64,000 nucleotides of DNA from Mycobacterium sp. 1274761.0 (lineage in GTDB: Bacteria; Actinomycetota; Actinomycetes; Mycobacteriales; Mycobacteriaceae), in contig NZ_LZMC01000019.1 of NCBI RefSeq assembly GCF_001668615.1, positions 124,001 to 188,000 on the forward strand, read 5' to 3'. Shown in pieces: positions 34,283-42,119 of the stretch (position 1 is its first letter; each line of letters begins with the position of its first letter). The notes under the pieces were generated by a model that searched no databases, had not been told where the DNA came from, and saw only the letters and a program-made list of their open reading frames with translations. Made by a program: the position numbers and the translations under genes.

Positions 34283-35014
34283 CTAGTCGAACGCGAGTCG
34301 GCGGCCCCGCTTCAGCGCGGCGATGAGCTCATCGAGAAGACGTTGTAACTCCGCTAACCGACCGTGCGCGCTCAATCCGGCCGATCGCAAGCCCATCTCT
34401 AATTCGGCGAACCAGTTGGACAAACGCGACTCGTAGATCTCGACGAAGGTGGCGAAACCAATCGTCGCGACTGTTCCTGAAGTTTCGGCTGAACGCATTA
34501 GTTCTGCGATCCCGCGCTGTTCCTCCCGCCAAACCATCAGACTGCGACCTTCGTGGTCTGGCGCGTCGCTGCCGAAGGTGTTCTTGATAGCAGTCACTAG
34601 AGCGGCAACGGCCTTGGTCTCGTCCTCCGTCTCGAACCGGAGCTGGTTGACCGCTTGAGCCAGTTGTTCCACGACGCTCCAGTAGCTACCGAATCGGTAG
34701 AGCGTTCCCAGCATCGCGATACGGGTGCGCCATTCGTCATCCCGAAGATTGAAATAGATCTGGCCGAACCCTCTCGTGCGAAGATTCTCGATCCTGTACT
34801 TCAGGCCCTCGGCAGCGGCGATGAGCGGTTCGCGATACTTGTCGAGTTGTTCTCGTGCGGCATACTGGCGCTCCTCGACGCGTGATCGCATGTCGAGTCG
34901 GTGCTGCACCTCCGCCAGGGCCTGCCGCGACTGATGTTGGCGTTGCAAGGTCCAGATCGACGAGAGGAGGCTGGTCATCGCTGCGATCAGGGCGAGCGCT
35001 ATGGAAGTATCCAC
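34283..35014 (-). CDS. Membrane-anchored protein of unknown function, low GC
   Basis: A 243-residue protein: one N-terminal hydrophobic segment (SIALALIAAMTSLLSSIW), a coiled-coil stretch to about residue 65 rich in Gln, Arg and Glu, and a long helical soluble domain with several aromatic residues (YFNLRDDEWRTRIAMLGTLYRFGSYW). It resembles uncharacterised actinobacterial proteins with a single anchor and a helical cytoplasmic domain; I cannot name a family. Its base composition is visibly less GC-rich than the neighbours, and it uses A/T-ending codons that they avoid, which suggests recent acquisition. It has its own hairpin downstream. GTG start. Confidence 0.72.
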   Translation of the reverse strand: MDTSIALALIAAMTSLLSSIWTLQRQHQSRQALAEVQHRLDMRSRVEERQYAAREQLDKYREPLIAAAEGLKYRIENLRTRGFGQIYFNLRDDEWRTRIAMLGTLYRFGSYWSVVEQLAQAVNQLRFETEDETKAVAALVTAIKNTFGSDAPDHEGRSLMVWREEQRGIAELMRSAETSGTVATIGFATFVEIYESRLSNWFAELEMGLRSAGLSAHGRLAELQRLLDELIAALKRGRRLAFD

Positions 35015-35102
35015 AACGCGATGATCCGATAGGTTACGTTGGTGTCGCGGGCGAACCGCATAGTTCGGTCACCAGGTCGCTAAAGCGAGGAGAGTGGCTT
35101 TC

Positions 35103-35903
35103 ATGACGGGGCCGCGCCCGCTGCGCCGATGGGATGTGTTCCGGCCTCTCGACATGCTGATGTCGGTGTGGTCGACGGCTGCGACGGCACCGCTGAGCAC
35201 CGGCGCGACGGCGGCCTACCGGACGCTCTTGCTGACCCTGCGCCGGATGGTGGTGGGGCGGGAACTGTCGGTCCGTCTGGACGAGGGCGACATCACCCTG
35301 ACGGTCACCGAGTTCGACTCCCGGGTGGACGTGCGCGGGCTGACGGTCGGCCAGCTCAGCGATGTTCGGCTGGCGGCACGCGATATCCGTTGGGACACAA
35401 ATAGATTGGATCGCGCCACTGCTGTGCTGCACAATGTGCAGCTGCGGCCGTCGGCGCTGGTGGCAGCGCCGGTCGACCTGACCGTCGAGCTGCCCGCCGA
35501 GACACTCGACGACCTGTTCCGCCTGGTCGCGCCACGGCTGGTTGGCGAGATCGACCAGGACGGCATCGCACGGCTGCGGCTGGCGCGCCGGCCGTCGCTG
35601 GGACATCTCGAGGTCGACGCGCACCTGGACGATTCCACGCTGTGGCTAAAACCCCGCGCCCTGGTGCTGCGCCGCAAGCGGTTGCGCCTACCCCCGCGTA
35701 CGCCGGCCTACCGCGTCCAGCTGCCAGACCTGCCCCACGGACTTCGGTTGACCGACATCAGCTTTCAGCCCGACACGCTATGTCTGGCAGGCACGTTGAC
35801 GGAGTGGCGCATCGACGCCCCCCGCACGCGCCTGGAAGACGTGATCAACCAGCTCAGCATGGTGGGTCGGCCGCTGAACCTGTCGCGGCTGGCCCGCGGG
35901 TAG
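35103..35903 (+). CDS. DUF2993 (LmeA-like) lipid-binding/envelope protein
   Basis: A 266-residue protein with the DUF2993 pattern of repeated beta-strand/turn units (VRLDEGDITLTVTEFD, VRLAARDIRWDTNRL, VDLTVELPAETLDDLFRLV). LmeA, a DUF2993 protein of mycobacteria, takes part in lipomannan mannan elongation and binds phosphoinositides; the relation here is by fold only. Unlike LmeA it lacks a signal peptide, and the N-terminus is basic (GPRPLRRWDVFRP), so it may be cytosolic or peripheral. The ATG is chosen over a GTG three codons upstream because the AGGAG lies 10 bases before the ATG. It is followed 8 bases later by an SGNH esterase gene. Confidence 0.68.
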   Translation: MTGPRPLRRWDVFRPLDMLMSVWSTAATAPLSTGATAAYRTLLLTLRRMVVGRELSVRLDEGDITLTVTEFDSRVDVRGLTVGQLSDVRLAARDIRWDTNRLDRATAVLHNVQLRPSALVAAPVDLTVELPAETLDDLFRLVAPRLVGEIDQDGIARLRLARRPSLGHLEVDAHLDDSTLWLKPRALVLRRKRLRLPPRTPAYRVQLPDLPHGLRLTDISFQPDTLCLAGTLTEWRIDAPRTRLEDVINQLSMVGRPLNLSRLARG

Positions 35904-35911
35904 CGCACGGC

Positions 35912-36682
35912 GTGTACACCCGCTACGTCGCCATGGGCGACAGCCAGACCGAAGGTTTGTGGGACGGAGATGATTGCCAGGGCATCGTCGGCTTCGCCGA
36001 CCGGTTGGCCGCCATGCTGGACGACCTGAATCCTGGCCTACGGTATGCCAACCTGGCGATCCGCGGCCGTCGGATCCGCGACGTCCTCGACGACCAACTC
36101 CCTCATTCGCTCGCAATGTGTCCCGACCTGGTCAGCGTGTGCGTCGGAATGAACGACATCACCCAACCCGGACTGCAATTCGATCGGGCGTTGGCCGATC
36201 TCGCGCTCGTGCACGAACGGCTCGCCCAGTCTGGCGCGACCGTGCTGACCACAACGTTCCCCGACATCGAGCAGATCGTGCCGATCGGAAGAGTGATGTC
36301 GTCGCGGCTGCACCGCGCAAACGACGCCATCACCGCGGCGGCCGACCGCTACGGCTTCAGGCTCGTCGACCTGTATCACGCGCCGTCGATGGTTGAGCCC
36401 GACGTATGGAGCGCCGACCGCGTGCACGGGTCCACGAAGGGCCACATCCTTTTCGCCGCCGCGGCCGCTGAGGCCCTGGAACTGCCTGGCAGCAGCCATG
36501 ATTGGGCATATCCCGACCCCGGTGCGGAACGTCCGATGGTCCGGTCGCGCGCCTACTCGCAGCTGTTGTGGACCAAGAACATGCTGGCGCCGTGGCTGTG
36601 GCACCACGCCCGAGGCATCTCCAGCGGCGACGGCCGGGCGCCCAAAAGGCCCAGCATGGAGAGCCTGTCTCGAAGCCGCTAA
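35912..36682 (+). CDS. SGNH/GDSL-family hydrolase
   Basis: A 256-residue SGNH hydrolase. Block I with the nucleophile Ser11 is YVAMGDSQTEG, Gly block II is in NLAIRGRRIRD, block III is VGMNDITQP with the oxyanion Asn, and block V is DRVHGSTKGH with the catalytic His (about residue 172). There is no signal peptide. Such enzymes hydrolyse esters or thioesters of lipids and acylated sugars. The GTG at 35912 is needed to keep strand 1; an ATG seven codons in would truncate it. It is coupled to the DUF2993 gene, suggesting a joint role in lipid or lipoglycan handling (inference). It overlaps the convergent DUF732 gene by 4 bases. Confidence 0.86.
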   Translation: MYTRYVAMGDSQTEGLWDGDDCQGIVGFADRLAAMLDDLNPGLRYANLAIRGRRIRDVLDDQLPHSLAMCPDLVSVCVGMNDITQPGLQFDRALADLALVHERLAQSGATVLTTTFPDIEQIVPIGRVMSSRLHRANDAITAAADRYGFRLVDLYHAPSMVEPDVWSADRVHGSTKGHILFAAAAAEALELPGSSHDWAYPDPGAERPMVRSRAYSQLLWTKNMLAPWLWHHARGISSGDGRAPKRPSMESLSRSR

Positions 36683-37077
36683 AAACCCAGGAGACCCAGC
36701 GGAATCGGTGACTGCCCGTTGGCCACCGAGTCGATCACCCGTGGGCAGAGGAAGGAGATCGCCAGCCCGGTGAACATGTTCGCCCCACCGACCGACATGC
36801 CCGTCGAGTCCGCGACCTTCGCCGCGACGTCGGCCGCGTTCTGGCCGGGGTCCGACAGCATCGGGCAGACCGATTGGCCTGCTGCCACCAGGCTTGACGG
36901 ATCAGTGCCCGCGCCCAGGCCGGCGCTGGTCACCGCGTTGAGGAACGCGTCGGTATCTGGCTCGGCCTGCGCCGGAGCCGCGAGAAGGGAAGCCGTCGCG
37001 GCGAGCCCAGCCAGGACGGGGATCACCCGGACGGGGCGAGAAAATCTGCGCACCTGCAGCAGCGTAATGGAGCACAC
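36679..37077 (-). CDS. DUF732 small secreted protein
   Basis: A 132-residue mycobacterial DUF732 protein. The signal peptide (VIPVLAGLAATASLLAAP) ends with AQA, and the mature part begins with the family's DTDAFLNAVTSAGL signature, followed by two Cys (VCPML and FLCPRV), which would form one disulfide. The family is abundant and secreted in mycobacteria; function unknown. Confidence 0.82.
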   Translation of the reverse strand: MCSITLLQVRRFSRPVRVIPVLAGLAATASLLAAPAQAEPDTDAFLNAVTSAGLGAGTDPSSLVAAGQSVCPMLSDPGQNAADVAAKVADSTGMSVGGANMFTGLAISFLCPRVIDSVANGQSPIPLGLLGF

Positions 37078-37112
37078 GCGCCGGCACTAACCAGCACGTC
37101 ACCGCGCCAGAG

Positions 37113-37676
37113 CTAGACGCCCGTCCAGGTTTCGTCGAGTTGTTGGGCCACATCGATGACCTTGGCCTTGACCGACTCAGGGCTGTCGATCTCCCCCGCC
37201 ACGTGCGCGGCGATGAACCGGCGGACCTCGGCGTCCACACCCGCGACGATCCGGAGCAGCTCCGCCCGCAGCGACTTCGACGTCACGTGGATCGCGATAT
37301 CGGACGGCCGCGGTTTCTGCACATCGAGGATGAGCAGCAGCGGCGTGGCCGCCCGCGCGGTGGCGCCAAGGGCGATCTCGCCGTAGACCATGAACTTCGG
37401 CCGGTCGATCTTCAGGTCGATGACCATGTCGATCTCCAGCGGGATGCGGATCGAGAACGTGATCAGCTCACCCACCTCGCGGGTGACCCGAGGCTCCTGG
37501 ATCCTGACCTTGGCGGTGACCTTGGCGATCTTGCCCGGTCCTTGTCCCATCGGCCCCATCTCGAACTCGTCGCCGGCGATCGAGGCGATCGCATCGCCGA
37601 CGCGCTCCTCGCTCACCGCGACATCGAAGAACCTGCGGCCGAATTCCTCGTAGGACACGTACTCGTAGCCATCCAT
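37113..37676 (-). CDS. Conserved-type protein of unknown function
   Basis: A 187-residue protein without signal peptide or clear transmembrane helix. The middle is a series of beta-strands with alternating hydrophobic residues (KIAKVTAKVRIQEP, LITFSIRIPLEIDMVIDLKI, DIAIHVTSKSL), resembling a lipid-binding beta-structure, and the C-terminus is helical. Start MDGYEYVSYEEFGRRFF is clean and codon usage is typical of the genome. No family I can name. It lies between a DUF732 gene and a small acidic protein gene on the same strand. Confidence 0.68.
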   Translation of the reverse strand: MDGYEYVSYEEFGRRFFDVAVSEERVGDAIASIAGDEFEMGPMGQGPGKIAKVTAKVRIQEPRVTREVGELITFSIRIPLEIDMVIDLKIDRPKFMVYGEIALGATARAATPLLLILDVQKPRPSDIAIHVTSKSLRAELLRIVAGVDAEVRRFIAAHVAGEIDSPESVKAKVIDVAQQLDETWTGV

Positions 37677-37739
37677 AGGTGTCTACCGTCTCATGCCCGA
37701 TGCCATAACTCGTCCATTGCTCCCGAACGGCGGCCCCGG

Positions 37740-37916
37740 TCAGCTGTTGTTCTCGCTGCGGGCCTCGGCTCCCGTCTCGCCTGCATCGATGGCGTCGTCG
37801 GAGGACGTTTCCCCGACGTAGCTGCCGTCGTCGCCGTCCTTGCCGGCCCGCGAGCTCGCGACCTTGCGGTCGTTCTGAACGTCTTCTTCGCTCTTTTCGT
37901 CGTCACCTGAGGTCAT
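37740..37916 (-). CDS. Small acidic, probably disordered protein
   Basis: A 58-residue protein (ATG at 37916) dominated by Asp, Glu, Ser and Gly (TSGDDEKSEEDVQNDRK), expected to be unstructured. A longer frame to 38108 would run through the divergent promoter and signal sequence region of the next gene and is rejected. No family known. Coding potential is moderate: composition is biased but codon use is normal. Confidence 0.5.
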   Translation of the reverse strand: MTSGDDEKSEEDVQNDRKVASSRAGKDGDDGSYVGETSSDDAIDAGETGAEARSENNS

Positions 37917-38007
37917 GACGCCGTATCTACCACTTAGCGGAGCGACCCAAACTCTCGCGTTGACCCGCGCTGGACCGATAGGCTTCTCCTTCGAGAAAGG
38001 TGGGACA

Positions 38008-38433
38008 ATGATCCGCGAAGCAGTCATCGCCGCCGCACTGGCATGCACCGCAGTCGGTAGTGCACCTGTCGCCCTGGCCGACCCGAACGACAACCTGTAC
38101 TTCGACAAGCCAGGCCGCTACGCCTCAGACGTGCCGTTCATGAACTATGAGGCGCGCCTGTCCGCCCCGTGCGACAACTTCGAGATCAATACGTTCGGCC
38201 GCGGGCCCGGCGGCGAACCGCTGCAGTGCCACTGGATCCCCAACCAGTGGCCGCCGGTGTACACCGGCTTCTGGCAGATCTCACCGGAGATTCACGGCGT
38301 GCAGGAGATCGGCACGCCGTGCCCCAGCGATCAGGCCGCCGCGCAGGCCCCCGACGGTCGCCCGCTGCTCTGCCTCGGTGAGCAGGGCTGGCAGCCCGGC
38401 TTCTTCACCGGCACCGGGTACTGGCCGACATAA
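38008..38433 (+). CDS. Small exported protein, unknown function
   Basis: A 141-residue protein with signal peptide (IREAVIAAALACTAVGSAPV, cleavage after ALA) and a mature domain with four Cys, Trp-rich (CHWIPNQWPPVYTGFWQI, GEQGWQPGFFTGTGYW), probably a compact disulfide-bonded fold. The ATG at 38008 follows GAAAGGTGGGA. Similar exported proteins with repeated aromatic segments occur in mycobacteria without known function. It ends six bases before the convergent SRPBCC gene. Confidence 0.75.
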   Translation: MIREAVIAAALACTAVGSAPVALADPNDNLYFDKPGRYASDVPFMNYEARLSAPCDNFEINTFGRGPGGEPLQCHWIPNQWPPVYTGFWQISPEIHGVQEIGTPCPSDQAAAQAPDGRPLLCLGEQGWQPGFFTGTGYWPT

Positions 38434-38439
38434 AGCCCA

Positions 38440-38907
38440 CTAGCTCGACGCGGTGGCGAATCGCCGACGAATGCCGGCGAGCATCGCCGTGTGCGCCTCG
38501 ACGGCCTTGCGGGTGGTGAGCGCCGCGAGCGGGCGCGGCGCCTCGATCACAATTCGCTCGACGACGCGCGTCCCCGCGGCGGTGGGTTCGAACGACACAG
38601 TGCTGCGCAGCCGTACCCGCGGAAACTGCCTGGCCTCGGAGCGCACCTCGCCTGCCGCCGGAACATGAAGCCGCGCAACATAGCTGGTGCGCAGCCGCAG
38701 CCGCCCGACTGGGATTCGGTCGCCGACGAGATAGGTCTGCACATACCCGCCCGCGGTCTGCGTGCGGTCGAGCGACCGCACCGACACCACGAGCGGGTGC
38801 ACCAGCCTGATGTTGTCGAGGTCGACGTAGAACGCGCGGACGTCGCCCGGCGGAGCCGGAACGTCTTCGGTGAACGTGTGCTCCGATTCGGTGATCCAGC
38901 GGCCCAC
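38440..38907 (-). CDS. SRPBCC/polyketide cyclase-like protein
   Basis: A 155-residue helix-grip (SRPBCC) protein: N-terminal strand SEHTFTEDVPAPPGDVRAFYVDLDN, the central loop with HPLVVSVRSL, strands VSFEPTAAGTRVVERI and a C-terminal long helix (LTTRKAVEAHTAMLAGIRRRF). The fold binds hydrophobic ligands. No catalytic residues can be named. It is divergent from the molybdenum hydroxylase operon (162 bases), where CoxG is another member of the same fold, but sequence similarity between them is not evident. Confidence 0.75.
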   Translation of the reverse strand: MGRWITESEHTFTEDVPAPPGDVRAFYVDLDNIRLVHPLVVSVRSLDRTQTAGGYVQTYLVGDRIPVGRLRLRTSYVARLHVPAAGEVRSEARQFPRVRLRSTVSFEPTAAGTRVVERIVIEAPRPLAALTTRKAVEAHTAMLAGIRRRFATASS

Positions 38908-39007
38908 TCGGCCAATGTAGACGACAACTGCAGACGCTTGATCCTGCCCGGAACGCGCCCGAGAATGTCATATGCTCAATAGCGAGAATCGCGTATCCGG
39001 TAGGCTC

Positions 39008-39025
39008 GCTGAGCAACTGCTTAGC
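39008..39025. promoter_or_regulatory. Candidate operator upstream of the molybdenum hydroxylase operon
   Basis: GCTGAGCA-AC-TGCTTAGC is an inverted repeat with 8-bp arms and one mismatch, 45 bases upstream of the large-subunit ATG. Size and symmetry resemble TetR-type operators. A GC-rich hairpin GGGGGTCCCC follows at about 39034-39043. No regulator gene lies next to it. Weak evidence. Confidence 0.3.
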
Positions 39026-39069
39026 AGCCTGTTGGGGGTCCCCACCGACGACGGAATGGAGCGTTCGCC

Positions 39070-41421
39070 ATGACCGAGACCGTCGCCGCCCGGTATGCCG
39101 GGGCGCGCGTTCCTCGAGTCGAGGACACCCGCCTGCTCACCGGCCATGGCACGTTCGTCGACGACATCTCGCGGCCAGGCATGCTGCACGCCTGTTTCGT
39201 CCGGAGCCCGTTTGCCAGGGCCCGCATCAACGGCATCGACGCGGCCGCGGCCCTTGCGTTGCCGGGGGTGCACGCGGTGTTAGTGGCCGCGGACCTGAAC
39301 CCGGAGGTGAAGGAAGCCTGGCACGCCGTCGCGGGCAAGGACATCCCCGACACGCCACGCCCGCCGCTGGCCGAGGGCGAGGTGAAGTTCGTCGGCGATC
39401 CCGTCGCGCTCGTCGTAGCCGAATCGCGGTACGTCGCCGAGGATGCCGTCGAGCTGGTCGATGTGGATTACGACCCGCTGCCCGCCGTCGCCGACTTCAC
39501 CAAAGCCGTGGGCGGCTCCGAGGCCGGGATTCCCGTCGTGCACGACGCGTATCCCGACAATGTGGCGGGCGGGATGGGCGGTGCGCCGCCCGACGAGGAG
39601 ACCTTCGCGGCGGCCGCACACGTCGCGTCGGCGCATGTCTACCAGCAGATCTACGCTCCGGTCCCGATCGAGACACGCGGCCTTGTCGCCGAGTGGGAAG
39701 CCGCGTCCCGCGAACTGACGATGTGGGCGTCCACGCAGACCCCGCACGAGCTGCGCGCGTTTGCCGCCCGCCTGCTCGGAATCCCGGCCCAGAACGTTCG
39801 GGTCATCATGCGCGACACCGGCGGCGGATTCGGCCAGAAGGTCGTCCCGATGCGCGAAGACATGTGCATCATGCTGGCCGCACGGAAAGTTTCCGCCGCG
39901 CTGAAGTGGATCGAGGACCGCCGCGAAAACCTGATGTCGGCCGGACAGGCCCGTCACGTCGACGGAGACGCGCGGATGGCGTTCGACGGCGATGGCAACA
40001 TCCTGGCCGCCGACATCGACTTCATGCAGGACATCGGCGCCTACCCGACGCCGTATCCGGTGCTGACCACAGCCGCCATCGGCATGTTCTTCCCCGGCCC
40101 GTACCGCGTGCCGAAGGCCAGCTTCAACTACAAGACGGTGTTCTCCAACACGGCGGGGCTGGCGGCCTATCGCGGTCCGTGGCAGTACGAAACCCTCACG
40201 CGCGAAATACTTCTCGACATCGCGGCCCGGCAGATGGACATGGACCCGGTGGAGCTGCGTAGGCGCAACATCCTGCGCGGTGACGAGATGCCCTACTTCA
40301 ACGCCAACGGCATGCCCTATGAACACGTCGCGCCGGCGGACACGTTCGAGCAGGCGGTCAAGATCCTCGACCACGAGGGCTTCCGCAAGGAGCAGAAGGA
40401 CGCGCTGGAGCAGGGCCGCTATCTCGGCCTCGGATTCTCGGCCTACATCGAGCCGACCGGCGCCGCGACCGGTCACCTCGCCACCGAGGGCGCGACCATC
40501 CGGATGGAGCCCACCGGAAAGATCAATGTCTACGTCAACGGCGGATCGACCGGTAACAGCATCGAGACGACGGTGGTCCAGCTGACCGCCGACGCGCTGG
40601 GTGCGGACATCGAGGACGTGTCAACGATCCAGGGCGACACCGCGGTTACGCCCTACGGCGCCGGCACCCAGGGCAGCCGCAGCGGACCGATGACCGCAGG
40701 TGCGGTCAACGAGGCGGCTGCGATCCTGCGTAAGCAGATCGTCGCGATGGCGGCCCATCGGCTGGAGGTCGAGGAGTCCGACATCGAGTTGGCCCACTCC
40801 CGGGCCAGCGTCCGCGACGACCCGGACAAGAGCGTCAGCTTCGCCGACATCGCCTACCGCTCCTACTACGAGCCGGCGCAGCTGCCGCCAGGAACGGCGG
40901 CGACGCTCGAGGCGACCGCGCGGTTCACGTCGCAGGCAATGATCCACTGGGCCAACGCGACCCACGCGTGCACCTGTGAGGTCGACGTCGAGACCGGCCA
41001 CGTGACGCTGACCAGATACATCGTCAGCGAGGACGTGGGACCGATGATCAACCCCAACGTCGTCGAGGGGCAGATCGCCGGCGGTACCGTCCAGGGCATC
41101 GGCGGTGCGCTGCTGGAGAGCATGGTCTACGACGACGACGGCAACCCACTGTCGTCGACGTTCGTCGACTATCTGCTGCCGACCGCCACCGAGGTGCCGC
41201 CGATTGAGTACGGCCACGTCGAAATTCCCGGCCCCGGTGTCGGCGGATACAAGGGCTGCGGCGAAGGCGGTGCGATCGGCTCGACGCCCGCGGTCATCAA
41301 CGCCATCAACGACGCGCTGGCCCCGTTGGGTGTGACGCTCACCCGGCTGCCGGCCAGCCCCGCCGCGATCGTCGAACTCATCGAAGAGGCCAGAGCCGCC
41401 GCAGCCGGAAAGGACCACTAG
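39070..41421 (+). CDS. Molybdenum hydroxylase large subunit (xanthine dehydrogenase/aldehyde oxidase family, CoxL-like)
   Basis: A 783-residue molybdopterin-cytosine-dinucleotide subunit. N-terminal a/b hammerhead domain (GARVPRVEDTRLLTGHGTFVDD), then cofactor-binding domains with GGGFGQK (about residue 255) and the catalytic Glu732 in GCGEGGAIGST. The segment opposite the Mo is AAYRGPWQYE (about residues 367-376), not the AYxCSFR of genuine (form I) CO dehydrogenase, so it lacks the Cys that binds Cu. It should therefore hydroxylate an aldehyde, heterocycle or other carbon centre with water. First gene of an operon with CoxG, CoxM and CoxS homologues (gaps of 2 bases or overlaps). No maturation genes (coxDEF, xdhC) are nearby. 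Confidence 0.9.
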   Translation: MTETVAARYAGARVPRVEDTRLLTGHGTFVDDISRPGMLHACFVRSPFARARINGIDAAAALALPGVHAVLVAADLNPEVKEAWHAVAGKDIPDTPRPPLAEGEVKFVGDPVALVVAESRYVAEDAVELVDVDYDPLPAVADFTKAVGGSEAGIPVVHDAYPDNVAGGMGGAPPDEETFAAAAHVASAHVYQQIYAPVPIETRGLVAEWEAASRELTMWASTQTPHELRAFAARLLGIPAQNVRVIMRDTGGGFGQKVVPMREDMCIMLAARKVSAALKWIEDRRENLMSAGQARHVDGDARMAFDGDGNILAADIDFMQDIGAYPTPYPVLTTAAIGMFFPGPYRVPKASFNYKTVFSNTAGLAAYRGPWQYETLTREILLDIAARQMDMDPVELRRRNILRGDEMPYFNANGMPYEHVAPADTFEQAVKILDHEGFRKEQKDALEQGRYLGLGFSAYIEPTGAATGHLATEGATIRMEPTGKINVYVNGGSTGNSIETTVVQLTADALGADIEDVSTIQGDTAVTPYGAGTQGSRSGPMTAGAVNEAAAILRKQIVAMAAHRLEVEESDIELAHSRASVRDDPDKSVSFADIAYRSYYEPAQLPPGTAATLEATARFTSQAMIHWANATHACTCEVDVETGHVTLTRYIVSEDVGPMINPNVVEGQIAGGTVQGIGGALLESMVYDDDGNPLSSTFVDYLLPTATEVPPIEYGHVEIPGPGVGGYKGCGEGGAIGSTPAVINAINDALAPLGVTLTRLPASPAAIVELIEEARAAAAGKDH

Positions 41422-41423
41422 AG

Positions 41424-42119
41424 ATGGAGCTGAACAACGAATTCCGAGTCGCGGTGCCCGCGGCGAAAACATGGCAGGTGCTCACCGATGTGGAGCGGGT
41501 GGCGCCGTGTATCCCAGGGGCCCAATTGCTTTCGGTCGACGGTGACGACTTCACCGGCGCGGTGAAGGTGAAGGTCGGTCCGATCACGGTGTCCTATAAG
41601 GGAGAGGCCGCCTTCCAGGAGAAGGATGCTGCCGCGCAGCGGGTGGTCATCAAGGCCAGCGGCAAGGAGACCAGGGGCAGCGGTAACGCCGCCGCGCTCG
41701 TCACCGCCCAGCTCAAGGACGAGGGGTCCGCGACCCGCGTGGTGATCACCACCGACCTCACCATCTCCGGTAAAGCCGCCCAGTTCGGCCGCGGCGTCCT
41801 TGCCGACGTGTCGACGAACTTGATCGGCCAGTTCGCCCGCAACCTCGAGGCGGAACTTCTCGGCGGCGCGGCACCGTCGGGCGCAGCGCCGTTTTCGACG
41901 GAGGCTGCCACGGCCGCGGCAGCTCCGACCGGCACAGGCGAATCGGTGGATCTGCTGAAAGTCGTTGCGGTGCCGGTAGCCAAGCGGTACGCGCCGGCGC
42001 TCGCCGCCGTGGCGGCTGGTCTGGCGGTCGGCTTCCTGCTGGGCCGGCGCAAGCGGTCGCACCCCGCTGCCGACCTCGCCGACGAGCTCCAGACGGCTCT
42101 CGCGCGGCTGTTGTCATGA
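41424..42119 (+). CDS. CoxG-like SRPBCC membrane-anchored protein
   Basis: A 231-residue CoxG family protein. The first 150 residues form an SRPBCC domain beginning MELNNEFRVAVPAAKTW with the typical CIPGAQLL segment. A linker rich in Ala and Thr leads to a C-terminal hydrophobic segment (YAPALAAVAAGLAVGFLLG) followed by basic RRKR, an inside-facing anchor. In CO-oxidising bacteria CoxG recruits the hydroxylase to the membrane; the same role is likely here. It starts 2 bases after the large subunit and overlaps the FAD subunit by four (ATGA). Confidence 0.87.
   Translation: MELNNEFRVAVPAAKTWQVLTDVERVAPCIPGAQLLSVDGDDFTGAVKVKVGPITVSYKGEAAFQEKDAAAQRVVIKASGKETRGSGNAAALVTAQLKDEGSATRVVITTDLTISGKAAQFGRGVLADVSTNLIGQFARNLEAELLGGAAPSGAAPFSTEAATAAAAPTGTGESVDLLKVVAVPVAKRYAPALAAVAAGLAVGFLLGRRKRSHPAADLADELQTALARLLS

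Noticed and set aside
39280..40476. A 398-codon minus-strand frame antisense to the molybdenum hydroxylase large subunit
   Set aside because: Shadow of a conserved gene; no motif, no promoter, no neighbour on that strand.
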